The notes: generated by a model from the letters alone, not told the origin. DNA of 64,000 nucleotides from Dehalococcoidia bacterium (GCA_035528575.1 DATKYK010000024.1:1-64000), one strand, 5' to 3'; counted from the first letter of the stretch, positions 44,801-53,802 are shown. Translations and numbers: made by a program.

Positions 44801-47800
44801 ACGCCGACGCCAACGCCAACGCCAACACCTACTCCTACACCTACACCGACGCCGACTCCTACTCCTACGCCGACGCCAACACCTACTCCTACTCCTACCC
44901 CGACGCCGACTCCTACTCCTACGCCTACGCCAACACCTACACCTACACCTACTCCTACTCCTACACCGACGCCGACTCCTACTCCTACACCAACGCCGAC
45001 CCCTACGCCTACTCCTACCCCGACCCCGACTCCTACCTGTAATCCCGTAGCAGAATTAGTTATTAATGGCGGATTTGAAATACCGGATGTCCCCCCAGCT
45101 AGTTGGAATGTCTTTAACAGCTCTCAGGTTCCTGGCTGGAGTATTGAATGGGTTTCAACTACCCCCTCTTCCCCAGCCGATGCCCTTCTTGAGTTACACG
45201 ACCATGTTGCTATTGGCTGGAACCCCCAGGAAGGAGATCAGTATGCTGAACTGGATACTGACTGGTTTGGCCCGGGTGGTCCTGATCCAGCTTCAGATGC
45301 ACCAGCATCGGTAAAGATTTACCAGGATATCCCTACTATCCCAGGTTATACTTACTACATCAGCTTCTACTTCTCTCCACGTCCCGACACAGACATCTCG
45401 CAAAACAGCCTTAACTTTAGCTGGGCCGGGGAGGTGAAAGACACTATATCAGCCGCAGGTTCCAGTACTACAGTTTGGTCTTATCACTCCTATAGCTACG
45501 TAGCTGGAGGATCAACATGCCGTCTCCAGTTTTCTGATAACGGCATACCAAATGGTGTGGGAACATTCTTAGACAATGTAAGTGTTAGATGTGGACCTCC
45601 TCCGACACCTACGCCTACGCCGACTCCGACGCCGACGCCTACACCAACGCCGACTCCGACGCCGACGCCAACGCCGACGCCGACTCCTACTCCTACCCCA
45701 ACTCCTACTCCTACTCCTACTCCTACTCCTACTCCTACTCCGACTCCTACGCCGACTCCTACGCCTACACCTACTCCGACTCCTACGCCTACACCTACGC
45801 CTACTCCGACGCCTACACCAACGCCAACCCCGACGCCTACACCTACTCCTACTCCTACTCCTACACCGACGCCAACACCTACACCGACTCCTACGCCAAC
45901 ACCGACGCCGACACCAACGCCTACACCTACTCCGACTCCGACGCCTACACCGACTCCAACCCCTACGCCTACTCCTACCCCGACGCCGACTCCTACGCCG
46001 ACTCCTACGCCTACTCCTACGCCGACACCAACGCCTACACCTACTCCGACTCCGACGCCTACACCGACTCCAACCCCTACGCCTACACCCACGCCGACTC
46101 CTACTCCAACTCCAACGCCTACCCCTACGCCTACTCCTACCCCTACGCCTACTCCTACATGTGATCCTGAAGTTAACCTAGTCATAAATGGTGGATTTGA
46201 AACACCGGGTGTTACCCACGCAAGTAACTGGAATATCTTTAACAGCTCCGAGGTTCCTGGCTGGACTGTCGAATGGGTTTCAACTGACCCCTCTTCTTAT
46301 GAAGGAACTGACCGGCCAGACGATGCCTATCTTGAGTTACACGACCATGTTAGCGGCTGGAACCCCCAGGAAGGAGAGCAGTATGCCGAACTGGATGCTG
46401 ACTGGTATGGCCCGGATGATCCCCTTACAGGAGAACCAGCATCGGTAAAGATTTACCAGGATATCCCTACTATCCCGGGTGATACTTACTACATTAGCTT
46501 CTACTTCTCTCCCCGCCCCGACACAGACAGCCCGAACAACAGCCTTAACTTTAGCTGGTGCGGGGCGTTGAATGACACAATATCAGCCGCAGGTTCCAGT
46601 AATACAGTTTGGTCTTATCACTCCTATAGCTATGCAGGTACAGGATCAACATGCCGTCTCCAATTTTCTGATAACGGAACCTCAGATTCCTTAGGTACTT
46701 TCTTAGACAATGTAAGTGTTAGATGTGGACCTACTCCTACTCCTACGCCTACGCCAACGCCAACGCCGACTCCGACTCCTACTCCTACGCCAACGCCTAC
46801 CCCTACTCCTACCCCTACTCCAACGCCTACACCTACGCCGACTCCAACCCCTACGCCTACACCTACGCCTACTCCTACCCCAACACCAACTCCTACGCCT
46901 ACTCCTACCCCTACGCCAACGCCGACTCCTACTCCTACGCCAACGCCGACCCCAACACCTACGCCGACTCCTACTCCTACACCAACACCTACACCTACAC
47001 CTACTCCTACTCCTACCCCAACTCCGACACCTACGCCTACACCTACACCCACGCCTACACCTACACCCACGCCTACTCCTACACCGACTCCTACTCCTAC
47101 GCCTACGCCTACTCCTACCCCTACGCCAACGCCGACTCCTACTCCTACGCCTACACCCACGCCTACTCCTACGCCTACTCCTACTCCAACTCCAACTCCG
47201 ACACCTACACCTACTCCCACGCCTACTCCTACACCGACGCCGACTCCTACTCCCACGCCCACGCCGACGCCTACTCCGACGCCGACTCCTACTCCAACAC
47301 CTACACCTACTCCTACACCTACTCCCACGCCTACTCCGACACCGACGCCGACTCCTACTCCCACGCCCACGCCGACGCCGACTCCTACTCCAACCCCGAC
47401 GCCTACGCCTACTCCTACGCCGACTCCTACACCGACGCCTGTACTGTCATGCGTGCCATATGTACAGCTTGCAGTGCTCCTGGATGGATCCGGCAGCATT
47501 AGTGACGCTGAGTGGGAAATCGAGATAAACGGGCTACACGACGCTATCATCGATCCCGATTGCATGCCCCATTGCTGCGTGGAGCTAACGGTGATTCAAT
47601 TCGCTGACAACCTGCCCACTGGAGCTAGAACGGAAATCGGTCCCATTGTCATCACCAACATCAATCGTAATAACATCGCTGATGACGTCCTGAACATCAC
47701 CCATGAAAAAGGGATAACACCTATTGAAGCCGGTATAGACCTGGCTGTGGTGGAACTCACCAACTCTGAATGGTTTACCTATGCTTCAAAGCAGATAATC

Positions 47801-49246
47801 AACATAATTACCGACGTTGGACATATTGTGGTTGATTACGATGCCACGGAGATAGCACGCGATTACGCTATAGATGCGGGAATTGATGAGATAAGCGCCG
47901 AGGGCATCGGCGATATAATATACTATGACATAAACTGGCTGCAGGATCGCATTGTGTATCCTGGGTATCCCGATACCTCCGGTCATATAGCCCCACCATT
48001 TACACCGGGGTGGGTGTATGATGTTGAATTGGATGCTGGCAAGTTAAAGGAAGCCGTCTGCGAAAAGATTACATGTTTATACCCTACTCCTACTCCTACC
48101 CCGACTCCTACTCCTACTCCTACCCCAACGCCTACTCCTACCCCTACTCCTACACCTACACCGACTCCTACCCCTACACCAACCCCTACTCCTACCTCTA
48201 CGCCAACGCCGACGCCTACTCCCACACCTACACCAACTCCAACGCCTACACCTACGCCTACGCCTACATCTACTCCTACCCCAACTCCTACGCCTACACC
48301 GACCCCGACGCCTACTCCTACCCCAACTCCTACGCCTACCCCTACTCCTACCCCAACTCCTACGCCGACACCTGTAATGTTATGCGTACCAAATATACAG
48401 CTTGCAGTGCTCCTGGATGGATCGGGCACAATGGAAGATTTAGGTGAATGGGAGACACAGATATACGGACTGCGTAACGCTATCCTTAACCCCGATTGCA
48501 TGCCCAATTGCTGTGTGGAGCTAACGGTGATTCAATTCGCCGGTGATTTACCCAATGATGCCAGGCTGGAGGTTGGTCCCATCGTTATCACTGACGACAA
48601 CCGTTCTGCCATTGCCACTAAGGTCTTTAACATACCCAAGAGTGGCGGGACAACACCTATGGAATTTGCCATAGACCTGGCTGTAGTGGAACTCAACAAT
48701 TCTGAATGGTTCACCTATGCTTCAAAGCAGATAATCAACATAAGTAGTGACGTTGGATTGTATGTAGTTAATTTCGGTGCCATTGAGGAAGCGCGCGATA
48801 AAGCTGTAATTTTTGGTGGCATCGATGAGATCACCGCCCAGGGCATTGGCAATATCGAACTGATATATATAACTTGGTTGCAGGAAGAAATTGTATGGCC
48901 CCATCCCGCAAAACCGCCATTCACACCTGGGTGGGTATATATTGTTGGAACCAACGATGCCATGTTCACGGTAGCTATCTGCGAAAATGTTGATTGCATA
49001 TATGCACCGACGCAGAGACTGGAAGGCGATGTTCACCCGCTGGGTACCGGCAACGGTTTAATTGACTCGGCGGACTATCAATTAGTAGTCCAGCATATAG
49101 TGGGAACAATAACACTGACAGGCGATGATTTTTACGCCGCCGACGTTAACGACAGTGGCACAATAGACGCAGCGGACCTGCAGTTGATGGCACAATACCT
49201 TATCGGGACGATTACAGCATTCCCCGGGGGAGAATATATTCCATAA
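41897..49246 (+). CDS. Giant secreted modular protein: vWA, DUF642-like and dockerin modules with (Pro-Thr)n linkers
   Basis: 2449 residues with a signal peptide (basic start, then [16 protein letters not shown]). Order: jelly-roll-like module (~40-200); second module (~220-345); linker A (349-415); vWA module with intact [13 protein letters not shown] at ~456, then PKD-like repeat (~770-849); linker B (850-1047); DUF642-like module 1 (1048-1233); linker C (1234-1421); DUF642-like module 2 (1422-1611); linker D (1612-1848); vWA-like module 2 (LLDGSGSIS, 1849-2062); linker E (2063-2159); vWA-like module 3 (2160-2374, LLDGSGTME); and a two-repeat dockerin-like Ca-binding end ([19 protein letters not shown]). 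Modules are bracketed by Cys next to the linkers. No LPXTG or membrane anchor is seen. Likely an exported adhesin or matrix-assembly protein; the ligand is unknown. Confidence 0.9.
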   Translation: MARPRRIVKTLGVVPLLLALMLVALVAAPLLSIGITQATQTTIVFQDDFGTTYANTVPGWTDSDGSGHDCATRPTYGTGDKYLRLRSGGMATKSAIDTTGLVNIHLEYDWGQDTDRDGSDDGDLVVQWKLSAAGSWTTVNTHDLSNDTTTWPATYVDAALGITAEGTSIDIRFWGDTDEDPDSARVDNVVVSGDPATAPSPSPSRSPSPPPTPTPTPTSYESMAAVVVVIARITQPIGSSVEPTFVDGNPFCVDTCGGTEYKIEEPVTSGSHVLPDSAGTINITVTGNYFDWTSTIGIDCVIVKGGPNANVYYYDPESFGDTGLHAPIKLSNGKPFGLSHISFCYNIEPTPTPTPTPTPTPTPTPNCTPTPTPTPTPRCTPTPTPNCTPTPTPTPTPTPTPTPTPTPTPTPTPTPDCGNVSVDKTAQEEGCRTYKVTLNITGEPCAKPVDVMLVFDRSGSMDDGVGLEPFNSAKAGAKAFIDQLNTDDKVGLVSYHTTAYLNNGLTFTHNDVKTSIDGLSIGDYTNIAAGIYLATQEIIANGRTDAEKAIIVLSDGVANRASVSCTGCGIYPCYSTSPTIYAPNNRGTCCTNDAINQALAAKVLGYKVFSIFLENVNTSDCGNTSRTSLLGSETLKAVSSGAGFYYETTDPSDLEEIYEKIAGQLNTAATDVVVTDDVSDEFDVDTGSFSPSQGTVSFNSGINTITWNVSDVGSTSVTLTYQVTAKAGYSGSLDVNDLATMNYTDVDSNPQSKVFLIPTVNVPFDLLASASSNSPVCEGGTIQLNGSATGGTPPYSSYSWTHIPDWSSFIQNPTRSPATIAMSGTYTLNVTDSNGCWDTDTTSVVVNPCPTPTPTPTPTPTPTPTPTPTPTPTPTPTPTPTPTPTPTPTPTPTPTPTPTPTPTPTPTPTPTPTPTPTPTPTPTPTPTPTPTPTPTPTPTPTPTPTPTPTPTPTPTPTPTPTPTPTPTPTPTPTPTPTPTPTPTPTPTPTPTPTPTPTPTPTPTPTPTPTPTPTPTPTPTPTPTPTPTPTPTPTPTPTPTPTPTPTPTCNPVAELVINGGFEIPDVPPASWNVFNSSQVPGWSIEWVSTTPSSPADALLELHDHVAIGWNPQEGDQYAELDTDWFGPGGPDPASDAPASVKIYQDIPTIPGYTYYISFYFSPRPDTDISQNSLNFSWAGEVKDTISAAGSSTTVWSYHSYSYVAGGSTCRLQFSDNGIPNGVGTFLDNVSVRCGPPPTPTPTPTPTPTPTPTPTPTPTPTPTPTPTPTPTPTPTPTPTPTPTPTPTPTPTPTPTPTPTPTPTPTPTPTPTPTPTPTPTPTPTPTPTPTPTPTPTPTPTPTPTPTPTPTPTPTPTPTPTPTPTPTPTPTPTPTPTPTPTPTPTPTPTPTPTPTPTPTPTPTPTPTPTPTPTPTPTPTPTPTPTCDPEVNLVINGGFETPGVTHASNWNIFNSSEVPGWTVEWVSTDPSSYEGTDRPDDAYLELHDHVSGWNPQEGEQYAELDADWYGPDDPLTGEPASVKIYQDIPTIPGDTYYISFYFSPRPDTDSPNNSLNFSWCGALNDTISAAGSSNTVWSYHSYSYAGTGSTCRLQFSDNGTSDSLGTFLDNVSVRCGPTPTPTPTPTPTPTPTPTPTPTPTPTPTPTPTPTPTPTPTPTPTPTPTPTPTPTPTPTPTPTPTPTPTPTPTPTPTPTPTPTPTPTPTPTPTPTPTPTPTPTPTPTPTPTPTPTPTPTPTPTPTPTPTPTPTPTPTPTPTPTPTPTPTPTPTPTPTPTPTPTPTPTPTPTPTPTPTPTPTPTPTPTPTPTPTPTPTPTPTPTPTPTPTPTPTPTPTPTPTPTPTPTPTPTPTPTPTPVLSCVPYVQLAVLLDGSGSISDAEWEIEINGLHDAIIDPDCMPHCCVELTVIQFADNLPTGARTEIGPIVITNINRNNIADDVLNITHEKGITPIEAGIDLAVVELTNSEWFTYASKQIINIITDVGHIVVDYDATEIARDYAIDAGIDEISAEGIGDIIYYDINWLQDRIVYPGYPDTSGHIAPPFTPGWVYDVELDAGKLKEAVCEKITCLYPTPTPTPTPTPTPTPTPTPTPTPTPTPTPTPTPTPTPTSTPTPTPTPTPTPTPTPTPTPTPTSTPTPTPTPTPTPTPTPTPTPTPTPTPTPTPTPTPVMLCVPNIQLAVLLDGSGTMEDLGEWETQIYGLRNAILNPDCMPNCCVELTVIQFAGDLPNDARLEVGPIVITDDNRSAIATKVFNIPKSGGTTPMEFAIDLAVVELNNSEWFTYASKQIINISSDVGLYVVNFGAIEEARDKAVIFGGIDEITAQGIGNIELIYITWLQEEIVWPHPAKPPFTPGWVYIVGTNDAMFTVAICENVDCIYAPTQRLEGDVHPLGTGNGLIDSADYQLVVQHIVGTITLTGDDFYAADVNDSGTIDAADLQLMAQYLIGTITAFPGGEYIP
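42941..43140 (+). repeat. Pro-Thr linker A
   Basis: About 67 codons of alternating Pro and Thr interrupted by N-C, R-C and D-C, which places single Cys residues within the linker. It joins the second N-terminal module to the first vWA module. Confidence 0.9.
44444..45037 (+). repeat. Pro-Thr linker B
   Basis: 198 codons of uninterrupted (Pro-Thr). Third codon positions vary freely among all four bases, so the DNA is not a simple hexamer repeat although the peptide is perfectly periodic. Confidence 0.95.
45596..46159 (+). repeat. Pro-Thr linker C
   Basis: 188 codons of Pro-Thr (starting P-P-P-T) between the two DUF642-like modules. Third positions are randomised as in linker B. Confidence 0.95.
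46730..47440 (+). repeat. Pro-Thr linker D
   Basis: 237 codons, the longest linker, between the second DUF642-like module and the second vWA-like module. Local hexamer and 12-mer blocks are reused within it, suggesting growth by slippage or unequal crossover. Confidence 0.95.
48083..48373 (+). repeat. Pro-Thr linker E
   Basis: 97 codons of Pro-Thr with two P-T-S-T interruptions. It separates the last two vWA-like modules. Confidence 0.95.
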
Positions 49247-49298
49247 ACAAAGTGTGTTAAGAGCAGGAGGCTAATACACCTGCACTATAAACACCAAA

Positions 49299-49330
49299 GG
49301 GGTGGACAGAAAGGTCCACCCCGGTTTTAT
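49299..49330. terminator. Terminator after the giant gene
   Basis: GGGGTGGAC and GTCCACCCC form a perfect 9-bp GC-rich stem with loop AGAAAG, followed by GGTTTTAT. It lies 53 bases after the stop, between convergent genes, and can serve the plus strand and possibly both. Confidence 0.75.
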
Positions 49331-49482
49331 CTAAAATTTGATGTCGTATAGCCGCTCTTATCCTTCCAGCACAACCTAATGTTGCAATTTTGTAACTACA
49401 TCTTACACGCTCACACGTCCAGCTGCTCAAGCCACAGGGTTTTTCCAAACGCACACTGAAACCACGCTCTTAAGAGAGCTCT

Positions 49483-50787
49483 CTATCCCGGCTTAACCCG
49501 AAGCTTGATATCCTCCACCGCCATCTCTGCGCTCTTGGCACAGGCACCGAGCCCTATCCAGCCCCCCGGTTTTACCCCGTCGCCGACATTATAGAGGTTC
49601 TCTATCGATGTCTTCTGCGGCATATCGTAACCCGGCCAGCTATGATACCCCGGACATCCACCATGGAAATAGCTGGCAACCAGGATCTCAGCATGCTCGT
49701 CAAACCCGGGGATATTATCTCTCAAATCCTGAAGCATTAGCCCCCTGTCCTGCTTGATATCATAGGGGGGTAACGATGAGAGCGGCGTACCTCCCGCCAT
49801 GAGCAGGTGCTTTCCTTTTGGAGCGTGCTCCGGACAGAGAAGTGTCGGGCTGTTCATCACGCTCAGCCTGCGGCCCAGTACGAATATCAGGGAGGAGCAG
49901 TCCACCAGGGGCCTATCGCTGGCAATATGCATCGCTATAAACGGAGCGGGTCTCAGGTTTTCCCGTAGCTGTTTCAGGTAGCCCAGATCAAAATTCTCAC
50001 TCCCCGCCAATGCCACCGTTTCCCCGGGACCGGTATTACTAACCACTGCCTTCGCCACCACCTCAATAACCTCCTCACCCCGCTTTACAATTGCACCCCT
50101 TGCCATCCCATCGGCCACTGCAATCTGCCTGGCCCGGCACTTAGTCCACACCTGCCCCCCTTTTGTCTCAATAGCTCTCGCCAGCGATTCCATCAGTGCT
50201 AAATTGCCCTGCGGCGCAATCCCGATACCCTGTCCTTTTGGCGCCTTGAGGTACTCGAAGAACTTCCCCGCTGGCAATTCATCGTCATTTACAAAGTGAG
50301 TCGGGCTGATCAGCGCCCAGAAGGTTTTAAGCACCCTCTCATTCTCGGTATACTGAATCAGCCATTCCCTGAGGGAAATTCCGTCCCAGGGCTGCTGCCA
50401 GGTTAAACCCCGTCTCAAAGCCCCCATCACACGCTCCGTTTCGCCTTCATCCCTGCAAGCCAAGGAAACGAGCGTCCTCAGCCCACCTTTTGGCGGCAGC
50501 TCATGGTCTTTCCCATCAATCCGATAGCGAATCGGGGGGACGGGGCGGACGTCGAGCCTGGCCCCTACCGCATTAAAGACCTGCTCCACTACCCCACCCA
50601 TCTCTACCTCAATCGCGCCGGTGCTAATCTTGAAACCCTTATGTTCTATCGTGGAATACCTGCCGCCTATTCGAGGCAGCCGCTCCACCACCAAAGTCTT
50701 ATAGCCACTGGCGACAAGAAATGCCGCCGCAGATAATCCCCCCATCCCCGAACCGATAACCAGCACATCATAATTATCCTGTTTCAC
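49483..50787 (-). CDS. CrtI-like FAD-dependent oxidoreductase, stand-alone copy
   Basis: 434 residues from a GTG at 50787, chosen for the GGAGGGTCAG just upstream; a start at 50859 would add 24 residues before the conserved YDVLVIGSGMGGLSAAAFL. VVERLPRIGGRYS binds the ADP-ribose, and NLYNVGDGVKPGGWIGLGACA is the C-terminal FAD contact. It is shorter than the paralogues in the first 17 kb and lacks a partner gene. Phytoene-desaturase family; substrate unknown. It is convergent with the giant gene and divergent from the oxygen-defence island. Confidence 0.85.
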   Translation of the reverse strand: MKQDNYDVLVIGSGMGGLSAAAFLVASGYKTLVVERLPRIGGRYSTIEHKGFKISTGAIEVEMGGVVEQVFNAVGARLDVRPVPPIRYRIDGKDHELPPKGGLRTLVSLACRDEGETERVMGALRRGLTWQQPWDGISLREWLIQYTENERVLKTFWALISPTHFVNDDELPAGKFFEYLKAPKGQGIGIAPQGNLALMESLARAIETKGGQVWTKCRARQIAVADGMARGAIVKRGEEVIEVVAKAVVSNTGPGETVALAGSENFDLGYLKQLRENLRPAPFIAMHIASDRPLVDCSSLIFVLGRRLSVMNSPTLLCPEHAPKGKHLLMAGGTPLSSLPPYDIKQDRGLMLQDLRDNIPGFDEHAEILVASYFHGGCPGYHSWPGYDMPQKTSIENLYNVGDGVKPGGWIGLGACAKSAEMAVEDIKLRVKPG

Positions 50788-50885
50788 CTGACCCTCCTTT
50801 TTCGTCCTCTTCAAATATCGATTCACATTGATACAGGAAAAATCTAGCACACGGGGCAATATCAGTCAACCTGTACGTATAAGTA

Positions 50886-50914
50886 TTGACAAACGATTAA
50901 CTTTTGATTAGTAT
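50886..50914 (+). promoter_or_regulatory. Promoter candidate for the selenoprotein/thioredoxin-reductase genes
   Basis: TTGACA at 50886-50891, 17-base spacer, TAGTAT at 50909-50914, about 95 bases upstream of the glutaredoxin-like start. Confidence 0.6.
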
Positions 50915-51009
50915 GCTATTTCACTTCCCAATATGTTCCCAGGGAGATAAAAGTTTCGTACGGGGGCCACCCCCGAATCTTAAATTTGATCCAGAATCAG
51001 GAGGAGAAA

Positions 51010-51249
51010 ATGAGTGCCAAAGAAGTGAAGCTCTATTCCACCCCTACTTGACCCTGGTGCAAGAGGACCAGTATGTTCCTCGAGCAGCATAATATCGCCT
51101 ATCAAGAAGTCGATGTCGCTACCGATAGCGCCGCCCGTGAGGAGATGGTGCGTAAGACAGGTCAGATGGCGGTACCTGTCATCGAAATCGATGGCGATTT
51201 TACCGTTGGCTTCGACGAAGGCAGGCTGAAAGAGAAATTAGGCCTTTAA
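51010..51249 (+). CDS. Glutaredoxin-like selenoprotein with in-frame UGA (Sec14)
   Basis: 79 residues if the UGA at 51049-51051 is read as selenocysteine. Upstream codons give M-S-A-K-E-V-K-L-Y-S-T-P-T, the UGA follows, then P-W-C-K-R-T-S-M-F-L. The UGA thus occupies the first, nucleophilic position of the family's C-P-W-C motif, giving U-P-W-C. The rest is a normal glutaredoxin/NrdH-like protein: YQEVDVATDSAAREEM, TGQMAVPVIEIDGD with the cis-Pro, and VGFDEGRLKEKL. The frame is open on both sides, with ribosome binding site GAGGAG before the ATG. It lies 16 bases upstream of a thioredoxin-reductase-like gene, the usual partner. A TGC-to-TGA nonsense mutation is the alternative, but the exact position and intact remainder favour Sec. 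Confidence 0.82.
51052..51081 (+). promoter_or_regulatory. Possible bacterial SECIS hairpin
   Basis: Right after the UGA, two mutually exclusive stems can form: CTGGT/ACCAG (51054-51058 with 51067-51071, 8-base loop starting with G) and GAGGA/TCCTC (51063-51067 with 51077-51081, 9-base loop). In the second, the loop starts 16 bases after the UGA, within the range known for bacterial SECIS elements, and an extra C-G pair with a bulged U can be drawn. Which one SelB would use cannot be settled by eye. Confidence 0.45.
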
Positions 51250-51265
51250 CTTGCCGGTGGAGCTT

Positions 51266-52174
51266 ATGCGTGAACTGATCATTATCGGCGGTGGTCCCGC
51301 GGGGATGACCGCTGCGGTCTATGCTGCCAGGAAGCGGCTAGATACCCTGCTCATCAGTAAAGACATTGGAGGGCAAGCTCTTTGGTCGGCCAGTGTGGAG
51401 AACTATATGGGATATCAGTATATCGAAGGATTTGAGCTGATGGCCAAATTCGAGGAGCAGATGAAGCAGTTTCCGCTGGAGCAGAAGATCGGTGAAGAGG
51501 TAGTTGCTTTATCCCGACGGAATGCGGGATTTGAGATCAGGATAGCCAATGGTGAAAGCTATCAGGCAAAGGCGGTGATCGTCGCTACCGGGAAACGTCC
51601 CCGCCAGCTCAATGTACCTGGCGAGGAGCGGCTAAAGAGTCGGGGTGTTACCTATTGCGCGATTTGCGATGGCCCGCTCTTTGCCGGGCAGAAGGTGGCG
51701 GTTATCGGCGGGGGCAATTCCGCCCTGGAGGCAGCGGACGATATGGTCAAGATCGCCGAGTATGTCTATCTGGTGTCGCTGACACCGTTCACCGGCGACC
51801 GGATACTTATTAATAAAGTTAAAGAGGCACCCAATATGACCGTGTTTTTGGAGCACAAGGTGGTGGCGATCGACGGGGAAAGCCGTGTGGAAGCTGTCGC
51901 CATCAGCGATTTAAAGAGCGGCGAAGAGAAGAGGCTTGAGGTTGGGGGTGTCTTTGTCGAGATCGGGCTGATCCCCAGTTCGGACTTGTCTAAAGGCATC
52001 GTCAGGCTAAATGAGCTCGGTGAGATCGAGATAAATTGTGCCACCGATACAGGGGTACCCGGGCTCTTTGCCGCCGGGGATGTAACCAATGCCCCGGAGA
52101 AACAGATCCTGGTTGCCGCCGCTGAGGGGGCCAAGGCCGCTCTCCAAGCTCATAAATATCTCAAGAGACTATAA
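51266..52174 (+). CDS. Thioredoxin-reductase-like flavoprotein
   Basis: 302 residues from the ATG at 51266; a TTG at 51251 would add five. FAD motif IIGGGPAGMTAAVYAAR (about 6-22), active-site C-A-I-C in TYCAICDGPLF (about 130-140), and VIGGGNSALEAADD of the pyridine-nucleotide domain. The usual H-R-R NADPH-phosphate motif is missing; the segment reads YLVSLTPFTGDRI, so NADPH may not be the donor. The C-terminal GLFAAGDVTNAPEKQI is typical. It is expected to reduce the adjacent UPWC glutaredoxin-like protein. Confidence 0.9.
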   Translation: MRELIIIGGGPAGMTAAVYAARKRLDTLLISKDIGGQALWSASVENYMGYQYIEGFELMAKFEEQMKQFPLEQKIGEEVVALSRRNAGFEIRIANGESYQAKAVIVATGKRPRQLNVPGEERLKSRGVTYCAICDGPLFAGQKVAVIGGGNSALEAADDMVKIAEYVYLVSLTPFTGDRILINKVKEAPNMTVFLEHKVVAIDGESRVEAVAISDLKSGEEKRLEVGGVFVEIGLIPSSDLSKGIVRLNELGEIEINCATDTGVPGLFAAGDVTNAPEKQILVAAAEGAKAALQAHKYLKRL

Positions 52175-52185
52175 AGGGGTGACAA

Positions 52186-52671
52186 ATGGGCATATTTTTT
52201 ACTGGCAGTGAACTGGTGAACATCGCCATTGGGATCGAGCGGAGCGGAGCCGCTTTTTACGACACCCTGGCAAAGTCTGCCAGGAATGAAGCATCTAGAG
52301 TTATTTATGAGTATCTGGCTCTTGAGGAGAAAAAGCATATTGAAATCTTCCAAAATATGCTGGGCTCACTTGCAGACTATGCACCACCAGAGACCTACAC
52401 TGAAGAGTATGACCGGTATCTAAAAGCGCTGATCGACTCCGCTGTCTTCCGCGACGATCAGACTGCCCGCGAGATGGCACAAAAGTCAGCGAGTGAAGCC
52501 AAAGCTATCCAGATCGCTATAAGCGCAGAAAAGGACTCTATACTGTTCTATTCGAACTTGCGAGAACTGGTTCGACGGTCAGACCGCGAGGCAGTCGATA
52601 AGATAATAGAGGAGGAGAGGTCTCACCTGAGGCAGCTTTCAGACCTGATGAAAGGCTTCAGCAAGCGGTGA
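52186..52671 (+). CDS. Ferritin-like diiron protein (rubrerythrin-related)
   Basis: 161 residues, four-helix ferritin-like protein without a rubredoxin domain. E-x-x-H type motifs are seen in YLALEEKKHIEIF (about 45-57) and IEEERSHLRQL (about 143-153), and E residues occur in helix 1 (IGIERSGAAFYD) and helix 3 (AISAEKDSILFY). These give a diiron site as in the DUF2202/YciF-rubrerythrin group. Probable role: peroxide reduction or iron handling. It starts 11 bases after the reductase gene, in the same operon. Confidence 0.87.
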   Translation: MGIFFTGSELVNIAIGIERSGAAFYDTLAKSARNEASRVIYEYLALEEKKHIEIFQNMLGSLADYAPPETYTEEYDRYLKALIDSAVFRDDQTAREMAQKSASEAKAIQIAISAEKDSILFYSNLRELVRRSDREAVDKIIEEERSHLRQLSDLMKGFSKR

Positions 52672-52684
52672 CAAGGAGGCAAGA

Positions 52685-53251
52685 TTGAGAGTCCTGGGGA
52701 TTATGGGGAGCTCAAGGATAAAGGGCAATACTGATTTACTGCTGGATGAGGCTTTGAAGGGTACCCAAAGTCAGGGTGCAGAGGTGGAGAAGCTCATCGT
52801 AGATAAACTCAACATAGCCCCGTGCCGCGAGTACTACGGTTGCCTGAGGGATGGCAATTGCGTCATAAGAGACGACATGGATGGCATATACCCCCAGCTC
52901 CTCGAGGCCGATGTGGTAATAGTAGCCTCGCCGATGTTTTTCTATGGGCTGACCAGTCAGGTTAAGGCGCTAATCGACCGCTCTCAGGCGCTGTGGGCCC
53001 GAAAATATATCCTCAAGCAAAACCTGCCCTGTGAGGGGAGAAAAGGCGCCTTTATCGCTGTGGGGGCCACCAAGGGACAGAAACTGTTTGACGGGTCCAT
53101 ATTGACAGTGAAATATTTCTTCCAAGCCATCGGCGTCGAGTACGCTGAGGAACTTCTTATCCGGGGCGTGGATACAAAAGGTGAGATTAGGGAGCACCCA
53201 ACCGCACTAAAGGACGCCTTTGATCTGGGCAGCAGGATCGCTCAAAGTTAG
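52685..53251 (+). CDS. Flavodoxin-fold NAD(P)H/iron-sulfur flavoprotein
   Basis: 188 residues, TTG start with AAGGAGG eight bases upstream. The N-terminal VLGIMGSSRIKGNTDLLLDEAL is the FMN-binding loop of the NADPH-dependent FMN reductase/Isf family. The Cys cluster PCREYYGCLRDGNC (about 46-59) is a variant of the iron-sulfur flavoprotein motif with three Cys in the compact region, so a full [4Fe-4S] site is uncertain. SPMFFYGLTSQVKALIDRS is the second FMN contact. Isf-type proteins reduce O2 or H2O2 or shuttle electrons in anaerobes, which fits the island. Confidence 0.85.
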   Translation: MRVLGIMGSSRIKGNTDLLLDEALKGTQSQGAEVEKLIVDKLNIAPCREYYGCLRDGNCVIRDDMDGIYPQLLEADVVIVASPMFFYGLTSQVKALIDRSQALWARKYILKQNLPCEGRKGAFIAVGATKGQKLFDGSILTVKYFFQAIGVEYAEELLIRGVDTKGEIREHPTALKDAFDLGSRIAQS

Positions 53252-53279
53252 CGATTCTCACAATGACTGAGGGTTAGAT

Positions 53280-53489
53280 ATGAGGTCTGCATGTCCCGGT
53301 CAAGATTTCAGAAACCTACGGGTTGAGCTCTACAAGTGCCCGAACTGTGGTGCAGAGGAGGAGCTCTTCTCCAACGAGACTAAGGTGAAGTGCCACGAGT
53401 GCGGTGAATGGATTTGCATGGACTGGTGCGCTTCAGCTCGCCAGTACCTGGGAGAGGAGAGATGGAAGCAATTGAAGGGCTGCGAGTAG
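53280..53489 (+). CDS. Small Zn-ribbon protein
   Basis: 69 residues. Two metal-binding knuckles, YKCPNCGAE (about 18-26) and KCHECGEWIC (about 36-45), with extra Cys at MDWCASAR and the end (GCE). The ending RQYLGEERWKQLKG resembles small proteins often annotated vaguely in anaerobe genomes; no activity is known to me. It lies between a flavoprotein and another small protein gene on the same strand, probably co-transcribed. GAGGGTT precedes the ATG. Confidence 0.75.
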   Translation: MRSACPGQDFRNLRVELYKCPNCGAEEELFSNETKVKCHECGEWICMDWCASARQYLGEERWKQLKGCE

Positions 53490-53517
53490 CGGCAACTTTC
53501 AGATAGGAGGTGACCTT

Positions 53518-53691
53518 TTGGACGAAAAACTCGAAATGGAAATTCAAGCTTCTCTGGTTGACGGTAAGCTTCCCTGCGCCATAGCGTTTAAGATAGCTAA
53601 GAAGCTGAAAGTTAGCCCCAGACAGGTTGGAGACACAGCGAACAGACTAAATATAAAGATAATGAGCTGCCAGCTCGGTTGTTTCCCGTAA
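53518..53691 (+). CDS. Conserved-looking small helical protein with C-terminal CxxxC
   Basis: 57 residues, TTG start behind a near-perfect AGGAGGTGACC site. The sequence is helical (EKLEMEIQASLVDGKLPC, AFKIAKKLKVSPRQVGDTAN looks like a small helix-turn-helix) and ends C-Q-L-G-C-F-P. The HTH-like segment plus the C-terminal Cys pair would fit a redox- or metal-sensing DNA-binding protein, which is inference. It sits within the redox island with the same polarity. Confidence 0.6.
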   Translation: MDEKLEMEIQASLVDGKLPCAIAFKIAKKLKVSPRQVGDTANRLNIKIMSCQLGCFP

Positions 53692-53802
53692 TTTTATCTG
53701 CGATTACATGCTTGTCGCGGGCTAGCTGTTCGTGAATGTCTGAAATGGAAACAAAGGTGTTGAGGAAAATCGTCAGAATCGACGAATCGGGACTAACGGC
53801 TG

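Noticed and set aside
44371-47565. Long minus-strand and out-of-frame open frames across the Pro-Thr linkers, including (Gly-Val)n and Leu/Arg- or Tyr/Ser-rich products
   Set aside because: They are antisense or shifted readings of the CCN-ACN repeats with no start signals; the plus-strand 2449-residue frame explains them.
42941-48373. Resemblance of the linker DNA to a CRISPR array or tandem satellite
   Set aside because: Units are hexamers with varying third bases and no spacers; it is a coding repeat.
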